From UBA4416 sp031539425 (lineage in GTDB: Bacteria; Bacteroidota; Bacteroidia; B-17B0; Aurantibacillaceae), in NCBI GenBank assembly GCA_031539425.1, contig JAVKLI010000074.1, forward strand, positions 1 through 26,712: a DNA stretch of 26,712 bases, in the 5' to 3' direction. The position numbers and the translations under genes are program-made. Below, one piece after another: positions 15,300-24,963 of the stretch. The number at the start of each line of letters is the position of its first letter. Positions within the stretch are counted from its first letter, which is position 1. Under the pieces are notes generated by a model. The model searched no databases, was not told where the DNA came from, and saw only the letters and a program-made list of their open reading frames with translations.

Positions 15300-15637
15300 C
15301 GGAGTGGGAATTGTTACAATCTAAATTAAAAGATAGGTTTGGTAGCAGTATGGATTTTGACGCCATATTATTTATGATTGGTTTACAAGAGTTAAACAAA
15401 CCCTATCAACAATATAAAAAACACGAAAAAGTAGATATTATGCACATTGCCATTTGCTGCGTATTAGAGCCCTTTAATTTTTATAAATATGTTGGTAAAG
15501 ATGCTGATGGGTGGCCGCATTGGGAAGCCACAGAAAAACTACCAAATCTAAATAGTGTTCAACAGCATAATTTAATTACTTCAGCAATTATTAATTATTT
15601 TAAAACAACTGGTTTAATTACACCCTTAACAACTTAA
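15296..15637 (+). CDS. Conserved Bacteroidota protein of unknown function, 113 aa
   Basis: The protein has 113 residues, is soluble and has no signal peptide. It is helical by appearance, with the recognisable block MDFDAILFMIGLQELN near residues 19-34 and DGWPHWEATEKLPNL near residue 75. Similar short proteins with this DAILFxIGxQEL motif are, to my recollection, widespread in Bacteroidota, but I know of no assigned function. Its ATGA overlap with engB and the 1-bp gap to the following large gene show tight coupling. A role linked to engB or to the secreted protein is only a guess. Confidence 0.75.
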   Translation: MTEWELLQSKLKDRFGSSMDFDAILFMIGLQELNKPYQQYKKHEKVDIMHIAICCVLEPFNFYKYVGKDADGWPHWEATEKLPNLNSVQQHNLITSAIINYFKTTGLITPLTT

Positions 15638-15638
15638 T

Positions 15639-18600
15639 ATGAAATTTAAATTTTATACCATATCAATTTTATTATTCATTCAATACACTGGTATTGCTCA
15701 AACCTTCACATTCTCTAACGATACAAATAATTTTGTTTTAGAAGTTAAATATTTCTTAAAACAAAAAGAAGCTCTTAATGATAACTATAAAAAAATGGCT
15801 CATAGTGAATTTGAATTTGTTTTTTATAAACCAAGTTTTTCAAAAAAATATAAAGAATTTAGTTATAAAGTATTTAAGCACTTAACAAAAATTAAAGCAT
15901 TTAATTCAACTGTTTATACAGATATGTTGATTTGTATAAACGAAACCTTTAAGCAGTATAAAGATAAAGCTATTGTTGATAATTGGATGAAATGTGTTTT
16001 TAAAATAATGAAAGAAGGAAACGAAGTACAGTTTATCAATTTTATAAATGCCTCATCCAAATTATTTAATAACAAAACTTTTTTTCAAACAGAATTTTTT
16101 ACGTATAAATGCGAAGAGTTAAAATGCACTTTTGAATTTGACCCCACAGCAAAAATTATTTTTCCTAAAGTAGATATTACCGGTTCAGATTTTTATTCTA
16201 ATGAATTAACAATTAATGATATTACCGGAATATATTACCCCATGTTAAATAAATTTTATGGCACCAATGGAAAAATAGATTGGGGAAAGGTAGGTTTAAA
16301 AAATGAAGCAGAAGTTAAATTAAAAAGAACTACAATAGATTTTGAAAAAGATGAAATTTTTTCTGACTCTGCTATTTTTAAAGGAGAAAGTTTTATTAGC
16401 AAGCCGCAATTAGGTATAATAATTGATAAAATAGCAAAAGATGATGATAAGGTAATGTACCCCAATTTTACATCATATGAAAGCCATTACATTAAAGACA
16501 TTTATCCAAATATGGATTATGCAGGTAAATTTTCTATGAGTGGAAAAAGAGTAAATATGGCTGGTACAGCATTAAATCCAGCTAGGGTATTTATAAAATA
16601 TCATGAGAATAAAGTGTTAGAAGTGTCATCTAGGAATTTTAATTATGATGAAGGTAAGATAACTACAAATTCCGCAAAACTATCTATTAAATTAGAAAAC
16701 GATTCAATTTCACACCCAGATATTTCTTTTATCTATCAGTATAAAAAATCTTTAGTAACTATTTTGCGAAAAAACAATGCTGTTCAAAAATCACCTTTTT
16801 TTAATACGTATCATAAACTCGATATGACTTTTGATCAGCTGACGTGGAACGTAAAAGAACCTACTATGTCATTTGGATTTTTATTAAACAATAAACAGAG
16901 TGCAGCCTTATTTGAATCTCAAAACAGTTTTTCTAAAGCTAAAATAGAAGACATCAAAGGGCTTTCAGATGTTAATCCTTTATTTAAAATCAATGAGTTT
17001 TATTTAAAAAACAATAAAAAAAATCAATTTACCTCTACTGAATTAGCTAAATATATGAATGGGTTCAATAACGATGTTAGGGTATTTCTTATTAAAATGG
17101 CAATATATGGCTTAATTTATTTTGATATAGAAACTGAAATTATAATTATTAAACCACGCTTTTTTGATTATATCAAATACTTTAAAAATCAAAAAGATTA
17201 TGACCTCATTACAATTCAATCAAAAACTAACACAGAAGATAATGCCAGTTTAAATTTTGAAAATTATGATTTGCAAATTAATGGCGTTAAATTAATTTTA
17301 TTAAGTCAACTTCAAAAAGTATTTGCATTTCCTATAGGTCAAACTATTACTATGAAAAAAAATAGAGACTTTAATTTTAATGGCACCTTAGCTGCTGGGA
17401 AATTTGAATTTACCGGATCCAATTTTTTCTTTGAATACAATCGTTATAAAATAACAATGAAAAAGGTTGACTCTTGCTCTGTTTTTTATGAATCAGCTAC
17501 AAGAAATGAAAATAATGAAATATTTTTTAAAAAATCATCATCGGTAATACAAAATTTAAATTCAGAATTAATTATTGATTCAATTAATAATAAGGCGGGT
17601 AAAGAGCAATTTAAACAATTTCCAATTTTAAAAAGCTATCAACATAGTTTTGTATATTATGAAAAAGAAAGCATTTATAATTCTAGCTACAAAAAAGATG
17701 ATTTTTATTTTAAAGTAGATCCATTTACAATAGATAGCATAAATGATTTTAAATTAGGTGGCAATACTAAATTTTTTGGCACACTTTATTCATCTAATAT
17801 TTATGAACCATTTCAAGAAAACTTAATGTTACAAAAAGATGGGTCTTTAGGTTTTATTAAAGTAATGAAAGACACTACAGTACCTTTATATAATAATGTT
17901 GGTAATTTTAAAGGAGTATTAACCTTAAATAATAGAGGTTTTATAGGCGATGGAGAGATAAACTATAATCAAACATTTTTTAAATCAAACAAAATAAATT
18001 TTTTTAAAGATAGCGCCAACACTAAAGCAATTCAATTTGAAATACAAGAAACAGCCGAATTATTGAACAGAACTAAAGTAAATGGAGATTCAATTGATAT
18101 ACATTGGGAGCCATATAATAATTTACTATTTGCGGTTACAAAATCAAAACTATTGAATTTATATAATAACAAATGTAAATTTAAAGGGAAATTAATGCTA
18201 CAAGGTAATGATTTATACGGCACAGGTACAGCCGATTTAGGAAGTTATTTTTTAACTTCCAATAAAATACATTTAAGAAAAACATCAATTTACTCTGCAA
18301 ATGCTGCTATAAAAGTAAAAGATACTGAAGCACCAGGTAAATTTATTTTTACAAGTGAAAACATCAAAGCTAATTTAGATTTTAGTGAAAACTTAGGAAG
18401 CTTTTATACTTATGGCAAAAACACTAAGATCAATTTTGAAAAAAATTATTTTAAATGCATTTGTACAAAGTTTTTTTGGAAAATGAATGAAAATGTGATG
18501 TCTTTTCTTTCTGATGGAAAAAATAAAAAAGAAGAAGGTGCATCTGATGTTGAGCATTTAAATAATATTCAACTTACATCTACATCACAAAGAAAAGATT

Positions 18601-20132
18601 CAATTTCATTTTTTGGAGATACCATTTCGTATGATTTAACAAAATATATATTAAGTAATTATGGAGTGGATAAAATGATTTTATCAGATGCAACCATTTT
18701 TCCTGATAAAAAATTTGTAAAAATATTTCCACTAGGCATTATTGATACACTTAGAAATGCCAAAATAAAAACCCTAGTTAATAATACTGAAAATGATTAT
18801 CAAGACTGTAGCGTTAATGCTATAGGAGTAAAAAAGTATTTTGCAACCGGTAAGTATATCTATAAAGATGAGTATAAAAACGACAGAACATTATATTGTA
18901 CTTCAATTAAATTAGACACTTCAGCAAAAACTATTTCAGAGGCATTAGTAAATGAGAAAAACCCGATGATGCTTAATGATTATTTTGGATTTTATGGTAA
19001 GCTTCATTTATATTCAAAATCTAAAATAATAAATGCCGATGGATACTTACAAATAGTTGATAGTTGTAATAAATCCAAAGATTTATTAAAAATAAAAGAC
19101 ACCATTAATTTAAGTAAAATTATGATTAATGTAACTGATAGTTCAACTAACTTACAATTAAAAAAAATTACATTTGGTTATAAGTACAGTATAGATAAGG
19201 GAAAAATAGAACCTGCCTTTTTTAGACAATGCGCGCCTTTAAAAGAAAAACAATTTATTGCCGCAACCGGTTACCTTACATTTAACAAACAAAAAAATAT
19301 TTATGAAGTATTAAATAAATCAAGCGATGAAAATGTAAATAAAAACAAAACAAATCAAGGTAAAAATTATAGTAGTTTCAATCCTATATCTTGTGACATC
19401 AAAGGTGAAAGTCAATTTAATTTTAGTGAAAGTTTTGGTAATTTTAAAATGCAAAGTTTTGGCGATGCCCAATTTAATAGCCTCACTCAATCCTTTATAA
19501 TGGATGCCATTTTAATGATTGATTATTTTTTTAACAGCGATTTAACTAAAATTTTTATTAAAGATATTAATGCTAATAAAGATAAATTACAAACTATAAA
19601 TATAACTAAACCATTTTTTACAAAAAGCCTCAACTATTTATTAGGCAAAGAATCCGCTAAAAGCATGGTGGACGATTTGAAATTAGAAGGTTCTGTTTCA
19701 AGTTATCCTGATGAGTTAAAACATAACTTAGTTTTAGGAAATATTAAATTTAGATTTGACGAAAAATCAAATTCCTTTGTATCTCTTAACGATATTGATT
19801 TATTAAGCGTTGGTAATGAGCAGGTTTTTAAATCAATTCCAGGGTATGTTCAAATTGTAAAAAACAAAAAAGGCGATGAATTTCATTTATTTTTAAAATT
19901 AGATAAAAATGTTTGGTATTATTTTAATTACACCAACGAAGTTTTAAATATTGCAAGTAGCAATGATGCATTTAATAATTCACTTTCAATCTTAAAAGAA
20001 AAAGATAGAGAACTTAAAATCACCAAAAAAATGACCAATCAAACTCCGTTTCAATTTGTATCTTGTCAGCAATTTAAAAAAGAACTGTTTTTAGGTAAGA
20101 TTAAAAAAATATTAAATACCGATACTAATTAA
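15639..20132 (+). CDS. Very large secreted repeat protein of unknown function, 1497 aa
   Basis: The N-terminus (MKFKFYTISILLFIQYTG, then IAQTFTF) is a signal peptide with likely cleavage after IAQ, so the protein is periplasmic or on the outer membrane. The rest is Asn/Lys/Phe-rich and beta-rich in appearance. Several segments repeat a pattern of FxGxLxL, then a turn, then xGxGxxxxxxxxFxSNKI: FKGVLTLNN (from 757), FKGKLMLQG (from 848), FNGTLAAGK (about 578) and YGKLHLYSK (about 1119), with weaker copies near 206 and 300. Near the C-terminus VWYYFNYTNEVLN and SSNDAFNNSLS look like a conserved end. I recognise it as a conserved Bacteroidota type without a function. It lacks an outer-membrane barrel signature, a lipobox and a C-terminal type 9 sorting domain. 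It is 1 bp after the 113-aa gene and 4 bp before the GlmU-like gene. Confidence 0.8.
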   Translation: MKFKFYTISILLFIQYTGIAQTFTFSNDTNNFVLEVKYFLKQKEALNDNYKKMAHSEFEFVFYKPSFSKKYKEFSYKVFKHLTKIKAFNSTVYTDMLICINETFKQYKDKAIVDNWMKCVFKIMKEGNEVQFINFINASSKLFNNKTFFQTEFFTYKCEELKCTFEFDPTAKIIFPKVDITGSDFYSNELTINDITGIYYPMLNKFYGTNGKIDWGKVGLKNEAEVKLKRTTIDFEKDEIFSDSAIFKGESFISKPQLGIIIDKIAKDDDKVMYPNFTSYESHYIKDIYPNMDYAGKFSMSGKRVNMAGTALNPARVFIKYHENKVLEVSSRNFNYDEGKITTNSAKLSIKLENDSISHPDISFIYQYKKSLVTILRKNNAVQKSPFFNTYHKLDMTFDQLTWNVKEPTMSFGFLLNNKQSAALFESQNSFSKAKIEDIKGLSDVNPLFKINEFYLKNNKKNQFTSTELAKYMNGFNNDVRVFLIKMAIYGLIYFDIETEIIIIKPRFFDYIKYFKNQKDYDLITIQSKTNTEDNASLNFENYDLQINGVKLILLSQLQKVFAFPIGQTITMKKNRDFNFNGTLAAGKFEFTGSNFFFEYNRYKITMKKVDSCSVFYESATRNENNEIFFKKSSSVIQNLNSELIIDSINNKAGKEQFKQFPILKSYQHSFVYYEKESIYNSSYKKDDFYFKVDPFTIDSINDFKLGGNTKFFGTLYSSNIYEPFQENLMLQKDGSLGFIKVMKDTTVPLYNNVGNFKGVLTLNNRGFIGDGEINYNQTFFKSNKINFFKDSANTKAIQFEIQETAELLNRTKVNGDSIDIHWEPYNNLLFAVTKSKLLNLYNNKCKFKGKLMLQGNDLYGTGTADLGSYFLTSNKIHLRKTSIYSANAAIKVKDTEAPGKFIFTSENIKANLDFSENLGSFYTYGKNTKINFEKNYFKCICTKFFWKMNENVMSFLSDGKNKKEEGASDVEHLNNIQLTSTSQRKDSISFFGDTISYDLTKYILSNYGVDKMILSDATIFPDKKFVKIFPLGIIDTLRNAKIKTLVNNTENDYQDCSVNAIGVKKYFATGKYIYKDEYKNDRTLYCTSIKLDTSAKTISEALVNEKNPMMLNDYFGFYGKLHLYSKSKIINADGYLQIVDSCNKSKDLLKIKDTINLSKIMINVTDSSTNLQLKKITFGYKYSIDKGKIEPAFFRQCAPLKEKQFIAATGYLTFNKQKNIYEVLNKSSDENVNKNKTNQGKNYSSFNPISCDIKGESQFNFSESFGNFKMQSFGDAQFNSLTQSFIMDAILMIDYFFNSDLTKIFIKDINANKDKLQTINITKPFFTKSLNYLLGKESAKSMVDDLKLEGSVSSYPDELKHNLVLGNIKFRFDEKSNSFVSLNDIDLLSVGNEQVFKSIPGYVQIVKNKKGDEFHLFLKLDKNVWYYFNYTNEVLNIASSNDAFNNSLSILKEKDRELKITKKMTNQTPFQFVSCQQFKKELFLGKIKKILNTDTN

Positions 20133-20136
20133 TCCA

Positions 20137-21300
20137 ATGAATTTTATTCTTTTTGATGAACTAAATATAAAGCAACAATTGCTTCCACTAACCTTTACTA
20201 AACCCATTGCTTATATTAAATGGGGTATTATAACAATTAAAGAAAAATGGGATTTGATGTTGAACACTTCAACCAGCGTTTTAACTGACTCATATATGCA
20301 AACTATGTTTAGGCTAAATACAAGTGAAAAAAGTATCTATGTGAATGCGGCTATAGTTCCAAATGAAGAATTGATAAACGAAATTACAATGTTAAAACCA
20401 AATTGTGGCATTAAGAATGGAACTAGATTAATTGCTTTTTACAGTGTTCAATCTCAGTTTGATTATCAACATGCCATTCAACTTTGTACAGAAACTAACA
20501 TTTCATTTTTGCAAATTAAGCACGTGGTTGATATATTTTCCCATAATGGAAAATGTATAGAAAGTGATTTTGAATTAATTACAAAAAACAAAACATCTGC
20601 CCCATTATCAAATACAAATATTTTAATAGGTTCATCTTCTAAATTATTTATAGAAGAAGGCGCTATTATAGAAGCATCTATATTAAACACCACTCAAGGT
20701 GCTATATATATTGGTAAAAATGCCGAAATAATGGAGGGTAGCACTGTGCGTGGTCCTTTTGCATTAGGAAACAATGCTGTTTTAAAAATGCAAACTAAAA
20801 TTTATGGAGGCACTTCAATTGGAACAAATTGTAAAGTAGGCGGCGAAATTAATAACAGTGTGTTTTTTGATAATAGCAATAAGGCGCATGACGGGTTTAT
20901 TGGCAATTCTGTTATAGGGTCGTGGTGTAATTTAGGAGCCAACGCTAATAACAGTAATTTAAAAAACAATTATAAAAATGTGAAACTTTATAATTACACA
21001 TCGCAAAAAAATGAAGACACACAGTTACAATTTTGTGGATTAATAATGGGAGATTATTGCAAAGTAGGCATCAATGCTATGTTTAATACAGGCACTGTTA
21101 TTGGGGTTGGGGTAAATGTATACGATACCAATTTTTTACCAAATTTTATTCCTTCTTTTTCATTTGGAAATTCAAAACAACTTGAAGTATATCAATTTGA
21201 TAAATTTATTGAAACAATAGATTTAACCTACCAACGTAGAGATTTAAAATTGACTAAAGCAGAAATTGACATTTTACAGCATTTGTATAACACAAAATAA
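20137..21300 (+). CDS. GlmU-like sugar-nucleotidyltransferase/acetyltransferase family protein
   Basis: The protein has 387 residues. The N-terminus MNFILFDELNIKQQLLPLTF, then KPIAYIKWGIITIKEKW, matches the alternative Bacteroidota GlmU family, in which the classical LAAGxGTRM nucleotide-binding loop is absent. Residues of about 165-345 form a left-handed beta-helix of hexapeptide repeats with the conserved stretches STVRGPF, GEINNSVFFDNSNKAHDGF and SVIGSWCNLGA. The likely role is in UDP-GlcNAc synthesis (acetyltransferase and perhaps uridylyltransferase), feeding peptidoglycan and lipopolysaccharide, but activity of the altered N-terminal domain is not shown by sequence. It sits between the large secreted protein and cyoE. 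Confidence 0.8.
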   Translation: MNFILFDELNIKQQLLPLTFTKPIAYIKWGIITIKEKWDLMLNTSTSVLTDSYMQTMFRLNTSEKSIYVNAAIVPNEELINEITMLKPNCGIKNGTRLIAFYSVQSQFDYQHAIQLCTETNISFLQIKHVVDIFSHNGKCIESDFELITKNKTSAPLSNTNILIGSSSKLFIEEGAIIEASILNTTQGAIYIGKNAEIMEGSTVRGPFALGNNAVLKMQTKIYGGTSIGTNCKVGGEINNSVFFDNSNKAHDGFIGNSVIGSWCNLGANANNSNLKNNYKNVKLYNYTSQKNEDTQLQFCGLIMGDYCKVGINAMFNTGTVIGVGVNVYDTNFLPNFIPSFSFGNSKQLEVYQFDKFIETIDLTYQRRDLKLTKAEIDILQHLYNTK

Positions 21301-21320
21301 CAAGCATCTTAATAAAAATT

Positions 21321-22196
21321 ATGCAAAAATTAAAAGCCTATCTTATATTATCAAAAATTAAATTATCATTATTAGTTGTTTTTTCTTCATTATTAACTTA
21401 TTTAACTTTAGCTAATAGTATTAATATAACTGTTATTAATGCATTAATTATTGGCGGTTGTTTTGTTACCATTTCTGCTAATAGTTTAAATCAATTAATA
21501 GAGCAGCAATATGATTCGCTTATGCAGCGAACTCAATTACGCCCATTACCTACCAAACAACTTACTAATAAAGAAGTATATGCGTTTTGTTTCATTTTTG
21601 GTGTGATAGGTATTACTATTTTATTTTATTACATCAACATTTTATCGGGATGGCTTGCTTTGTTATCATGGATATTATACACGTTAGTATATACCCCTTT
21701 AAAAAGAAAAACGCCCTTTGCTGTTTTTCATGGAGCGTTTCCTGGCGCTATCCCTACTATGATTGGAGCCTTAGCTGCATCTAAAGATACTTTTGGTTAC
21801 CTTAATTTTTTTGGAATATTATTGTTTCTTATTCAGTTTTTTTGGCAGTTTCCACACTTTTGGGCTATTGCTTGGGTATGTTATGATGATTACAAATTGG
21901 CGGGGTTTAATTTACTGCCAAGTAAAAACGGAAGGGATAAAAATAGTTTATCACAAATTTTATTTTACACTATCATCTTATTCCCAATTGCATTAACTCC
22001 CTATTTTTTTAATTATATTACTTGGCCCACTGCCGCTATTATAAGCGTTACTTCGGTTTATTTTATTATTATGGCTATAAAATTATATAAACAAGCAGAA
22101 ATTAAAAATGCCAAACAGCTTATGTTTTATTCATTTATATATTTACCAATTGTTCAAATTACAATAATGGTAGACCAACTACTCAATAAAAAATAA
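21321..22196 (+). CDS. cyoE: Protoheme IX farnesyltransferase (heme O synthase)
   Basis: The protein has 291 residues and about eight to nine hydrophobic segments. It is a UbiA-family prenyltransferase that adds farnesyl to protoheme to give heme O, the precursor of heme A for terminal oxidases. The prenyl-diphosphate site reads NQLIEQQYDSLMQRTQLRPL, the variant seen in Bacteroidota in place of NDxxDxxxD. YTPLKRKTPFAVFHGAFPGA and PHFWAIAWVCYDDYKLAGF are also diagnostic. No cytochrome oxidase genes lie nearby, so it is a solitary copy. Also called ctaB. It is 20 bp after the GlmU-like gene and closes the tightly packed block. Confidence 0.94.
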   Translation: MQKLKAYLILSKIKLSLLVVFSSLLTYLTLANSINITVINALIIGGCFVTISANSLNQLIEQQYDSLMQRTQLRPLPTKQLTNKEVYAFCFIFGVIGITILFYYINILSGWLALLSWILYTLVYTPLKRKTPFAVFHGAFPGAIPTMIGALAASKDTFGYLNFFGILLFLIQFFWQFPHFWAIAWVCYDDYKLAGFNLLPSKNGRDKNSLSQILFYTIILFPIALTPYFFNYITWPTAAIISVTSVYFIIMAIKLYKQAEIKNAKQLMFYSFIYLPIVQITIMVDQLLNKK

Positions 22197-22404
22197 ATAT
22201 CAAACTATTGCTAAAAAATTGTTACACAGATAAAAAATGACATTAGTTATATAAAATTTTGACTATATCCATTAATAACATACAAAGGTAATTTTACTAG
22301 CACTTTACCTGTTATAATTTTAACCTACCCTTTTGAAAAGAAATGAGGATTTAGCATATAAATCCATCAATTATACTAATTTAGAAGCCTTAATTTAAAA
22401 ACAT

Positions 22405-23793
22405 ATGAAATATGATATTATTGTAATAGGTAGCGGCCCTGGTGGTTATGTAGCTGCCATTCGCGCTTCTCAATTAGGATTTAAAACAGTCATTATAGAA
22501 AAAGAGAATTTAGGCGGCATTTGTTTAAACTGGGGGTGTATTCCTACTAAAGCATTATTAAAAAGCGCACAAGTATTTGAATATTTACAACACGCTCAAG
22601 AATACGGTATTAGCGCATCAAACATTAATGCTGATTTTAATGCTGTAATAAAACGTAGTAGAGATGTTGCAGATGGGATGAGTAAAGGCATTCAGTTTTT
22701 GATGAAAAAAAATAAAATAGATGTAATAGCAGGAGCTGCTACATTAAAACCTAATAAAGCTGTTGATGTAATAGCAGCTGATGGAAAACTAGCAACTTAC
22801 ACAGCTGATCATATCATTATTGCAACAGGTGCTAAATCTCGACAATTACCAAATTTACCACAAGATGGTAAAAAAATAATAGGATACCGTGAAGCCTTGG
22901 TTTTACCAAAACTACCAAAATCTTTAATTGTAGTAGGTGCTGGGGCTATAGGCGTTGAATTTGCTTATTTTTATGCTACCATGGGGGCAAAAGTAACCAT
23001 TGTAGAATTTGCACCTACACTGGTACCTTTTGAAGATACTGATGTTGCAGCGCAACTAGAAAAATCGTTTAAAAAAATAGGCATAGAAGCGCTTACTAAC
23101 GCTAGCGTTGAAAGTGTTGATACTAAAGGAACATTAACAAAAGTAAATATTAAAACAGCAACTGGAGTTGTAACTAAAGAAGCAGAAGTAGTATTATCAG
23201 CAGCAGGTATAGAAGCTAATATAAGCGGTATTGGACTTGAAAATGTTGGTATTGCTACAGATAAAGGTAAAATATTAACAGATAAATTTTATGCCACTAA
23301 TATTAAAGGCTATTATGCCATAGGCGATTGTGTGGGAGGTCAAGCTTTAGCCCACGTAGCAAGTGCAGAAGGCATTACTTGTGTAGAAAAAATAAAAGGA
23401 TTACACGCAGAACCTATTGATTATAATAATATACCAGGTTGTACCTATTGCCAGCCCGAAATTGCCTCTGTTGGCTTTACAGAAAAAGCAGCCCTAGAAA
23501 AAGGCTACAAGCTAAAAGTAGGGAAGTTTCCATTTGCAGCTTCCGGAAAAGCAAAAGCAGCTGGCGCATCAGACGGGTTTATTAAATTACTATTTGATGA
23601 AAAATATGGTGAAATTCTTGGAGCCCACATGATAGGCGCTAATGTTACTGAAATGATAGCTGAAATTGTTACCCTGCGTAAGTTAGAAGCTACAGGTCAT
23701 GAAATTATAAAATCTGTACACCCACACCCAACTATGAGCGAAGCTATTATGGAAGCAGCAGCAGCAGCTTACGGCGAAGTAATTCATTTATAA
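22405..23793 (+). CDS. lpdA: Dihydrolipoyl dehydrogenase
   Basis: The protein has 462 residues and is a flavoprotein disulphide reductase that reoxidises dihydrolipoamide in 2-oxoacid dehydrogenases and glycine cleavage. The FAD-binding motif GSGPGGYVAA is at 9-18. The redox-active disulphide lies in GGICLNWGCIPTK (C40, C45). The NAD site reads VVGAGAIGVEFA, YAIGDCVGG is the second FAD motif, and HPHPTMSEA contains the active-site histidine. All are intact. A 208-bp spacer precedes it, in which I see no clear promoter; it begins a new unit with the thioredoxin-like gene 13 bp downstream. It may supply the L protein for the GcvH encoded at the left end. Confidence 0.96.
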   Translation: MKYDIIVIGSGPGGYVAAIRASQLGFKTVIIEKENLGGICLNWGCIPTKALLKSAQVFEYLQHAQEYGISASNINADFNAVIKRSRDVADGMSKGIQFLMKKNKIDVIAGAATLKPNKAVDVIAADGKLATYTADHIIIATGAKSRQLPNLPQDGKKIIGYREALVLPKLPKSLIVVGAGAIGVEFAYFYATMGAKVTIVEFAPTLVPFEDTDVAAQLEKSFKKIGIEALTNASVESVDTKGTLTKVNIKTATGVVTKEAEVVLSAAGIEANISGIGLENVGIATDKGKILTDKFYATNIKGYYAIGDCVGGQALAHVASAEGITCVEKIKGLHAEPIDYNNIPGCTYCQPEIASVGFTEKAALEKGYKLKVGKFPFAASGKAKAAGASDGFIKLLFDEKYGEILGAHMIGANVTEMIAEIVTLRKLEATGHEIIKSVHPHPTMSEAIMEAAAAAYGEVIHL

Positions 23794-23806
23794 AAAAAAC
23801 ATCTAT

Positions 23807-24940
23807 ATGAAAAAACTATTTTATTTAAGCATACTAACTATTTTAATTAACTCTTGCAACAAACCAAAAGTAAGCGTAACGGGTACCATAACTAATGTTA
23901 CCAGCACCTATGTGTATTTAGAAAAAATGTTTGCTCAAAATCAAACAATTATAGATAGTGCTAAAGTTGATAAAAATCAATTTGCTTTTAGTAATTTAAA
24001 TATAAAAGAAGGTATATATAAAATAAGATGTAACAATAATCAAAATGCTTTTTTTGTAATCGAACAAAGTAAACAGCCTTATATTACAGGTGATGCAACT
24101 AATTTATTAGAAACCTATCAAGTTGAAAATTCACCCGAATCGAGTGTATTAGTAAAATTTACAAGTATCATTGTATCACATCAAAAAGAGATGAGTGCAC
24201 TTACAGCCATACTTCAAAATGGGGCTTCTGGGAAAATTAAAATGAGTAACATTCAATTAGATTCTGTAGCCAAATCGTTAGAAAAACCCTATAATGAAAT
24301 AGTACAACGATTAACATCAACACTTAAAGACGAAATCTCTAAAAACTCTAATAAACTAGCCTCAATAGTTGCCGTACAACAATTACCGTATGAGCAGTTT
24401 ACAGAATTATATAAAAAAGTAGCAGAAGATATTAAAGCAAACTTTGCGGATAATGAAGACGCAATAGGGTTTTATGAAAAGGTTTTTAAATCATCAGAAG
24501 CGAAAGCACAAACGCATAAATTACAAATTGGGGATAAAATGGCTGACATTACCTTACCTGATGTTAATGGTAAAATAGTTTCGCTATCAAACTTAAAAGG
24601 AAAATACGTATTAGTAGATTTTTGGGCAACATGGTGTGGCCCTTGCCGAAAAGAATTGCCAAATGTAAAAAAGTGCTATGATGCTTTTAAAAACAAGGGT
24701 TTTGAAGTTTTTGGCGTTTCTTTAGATAAATCGGCAGATGATTGGAAAAATTACATTAAAGAAAAAGAATTGAATTGGATTCAGGTGAGTGATTTAAAGC
24801 ATTGGAAAAGTGTTGTGGTTGCTCAGTTTGGAATAGAATCTATACCATTTACCGTGCTGCTTGATAAAGAAGGCAAAATAATAGCCATAGATTTAAGAGG
24901 CGATGAGTTGTATAATACAATTAAAGGTCAATTGAATTAA
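23807..24940 (+). CDS. TlpA/ResA-like thioredoxin lipoprotein with DUF4369 domain
   Basis: The protein has 377 residues. A lipoprotein signal peptide ends at ILINSC with the lipidated Cys at 17. A beta-rich DUF4369-type domain (about 20-120) is followed by a helical linker and a thioredoxin-fold domain of the AhpC/TSA-ResA type (about 235-377), with WATWCGPCRKE (C277, C280) and a cis-Pro at ESIPFTVLL. Such proteins reduce disulphides in the periplasm, for example in cytochrome c maturation, and occur in many copies in Bacteroidota. The anchor places it on the periplasmic side of a membrane. A small c-type cytochrome is encoded about 290 bp downstream, but no specific link is shown. Confidence 0.9.
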   Translation: MKKLFYLSILTILINSCNKPKVSVTGTITNVTSTYVYLEKMFAQNQTIIDSAKVDKNQFAFSNLNIKEGIYKIRCNNNQNAFFVIEQSKQPYITGDATNLLETYQVENSPESSVLVKFTSIIVSHQKEMSALTAILQNGASGKIKMSNIQLDSVAKSLEKPYNEIVQRLTSTLKDEISKNSNKLASIVAVQQLPYEQFTELYKKVAEDIKANFADNEDAIGFYEKVFKSSEAKAQTHKLQIGDKMADITLPDVNGKIVSLSNLKGKYVLVDFWATWCGPCRKELPNVKKCYDAFKNKGFEVFGVSLDKSADDWKNYIKEKELNWIQVSDLKHWKSVVVAQFGIESIPFTVLLDKEGKIIAIDLRGDELYNTIKGQLN

Positions 24941-24963
24941 GTTGTAACAAAATTAAAAAAGAG

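Noticed and set aside
22286..22310. Short AGGTAA/TTACCT inverted repeat before lpdA as an operator
   Set aside because: Six-base arms are expected by chance in this base composition and no promoter box is placed next to it.
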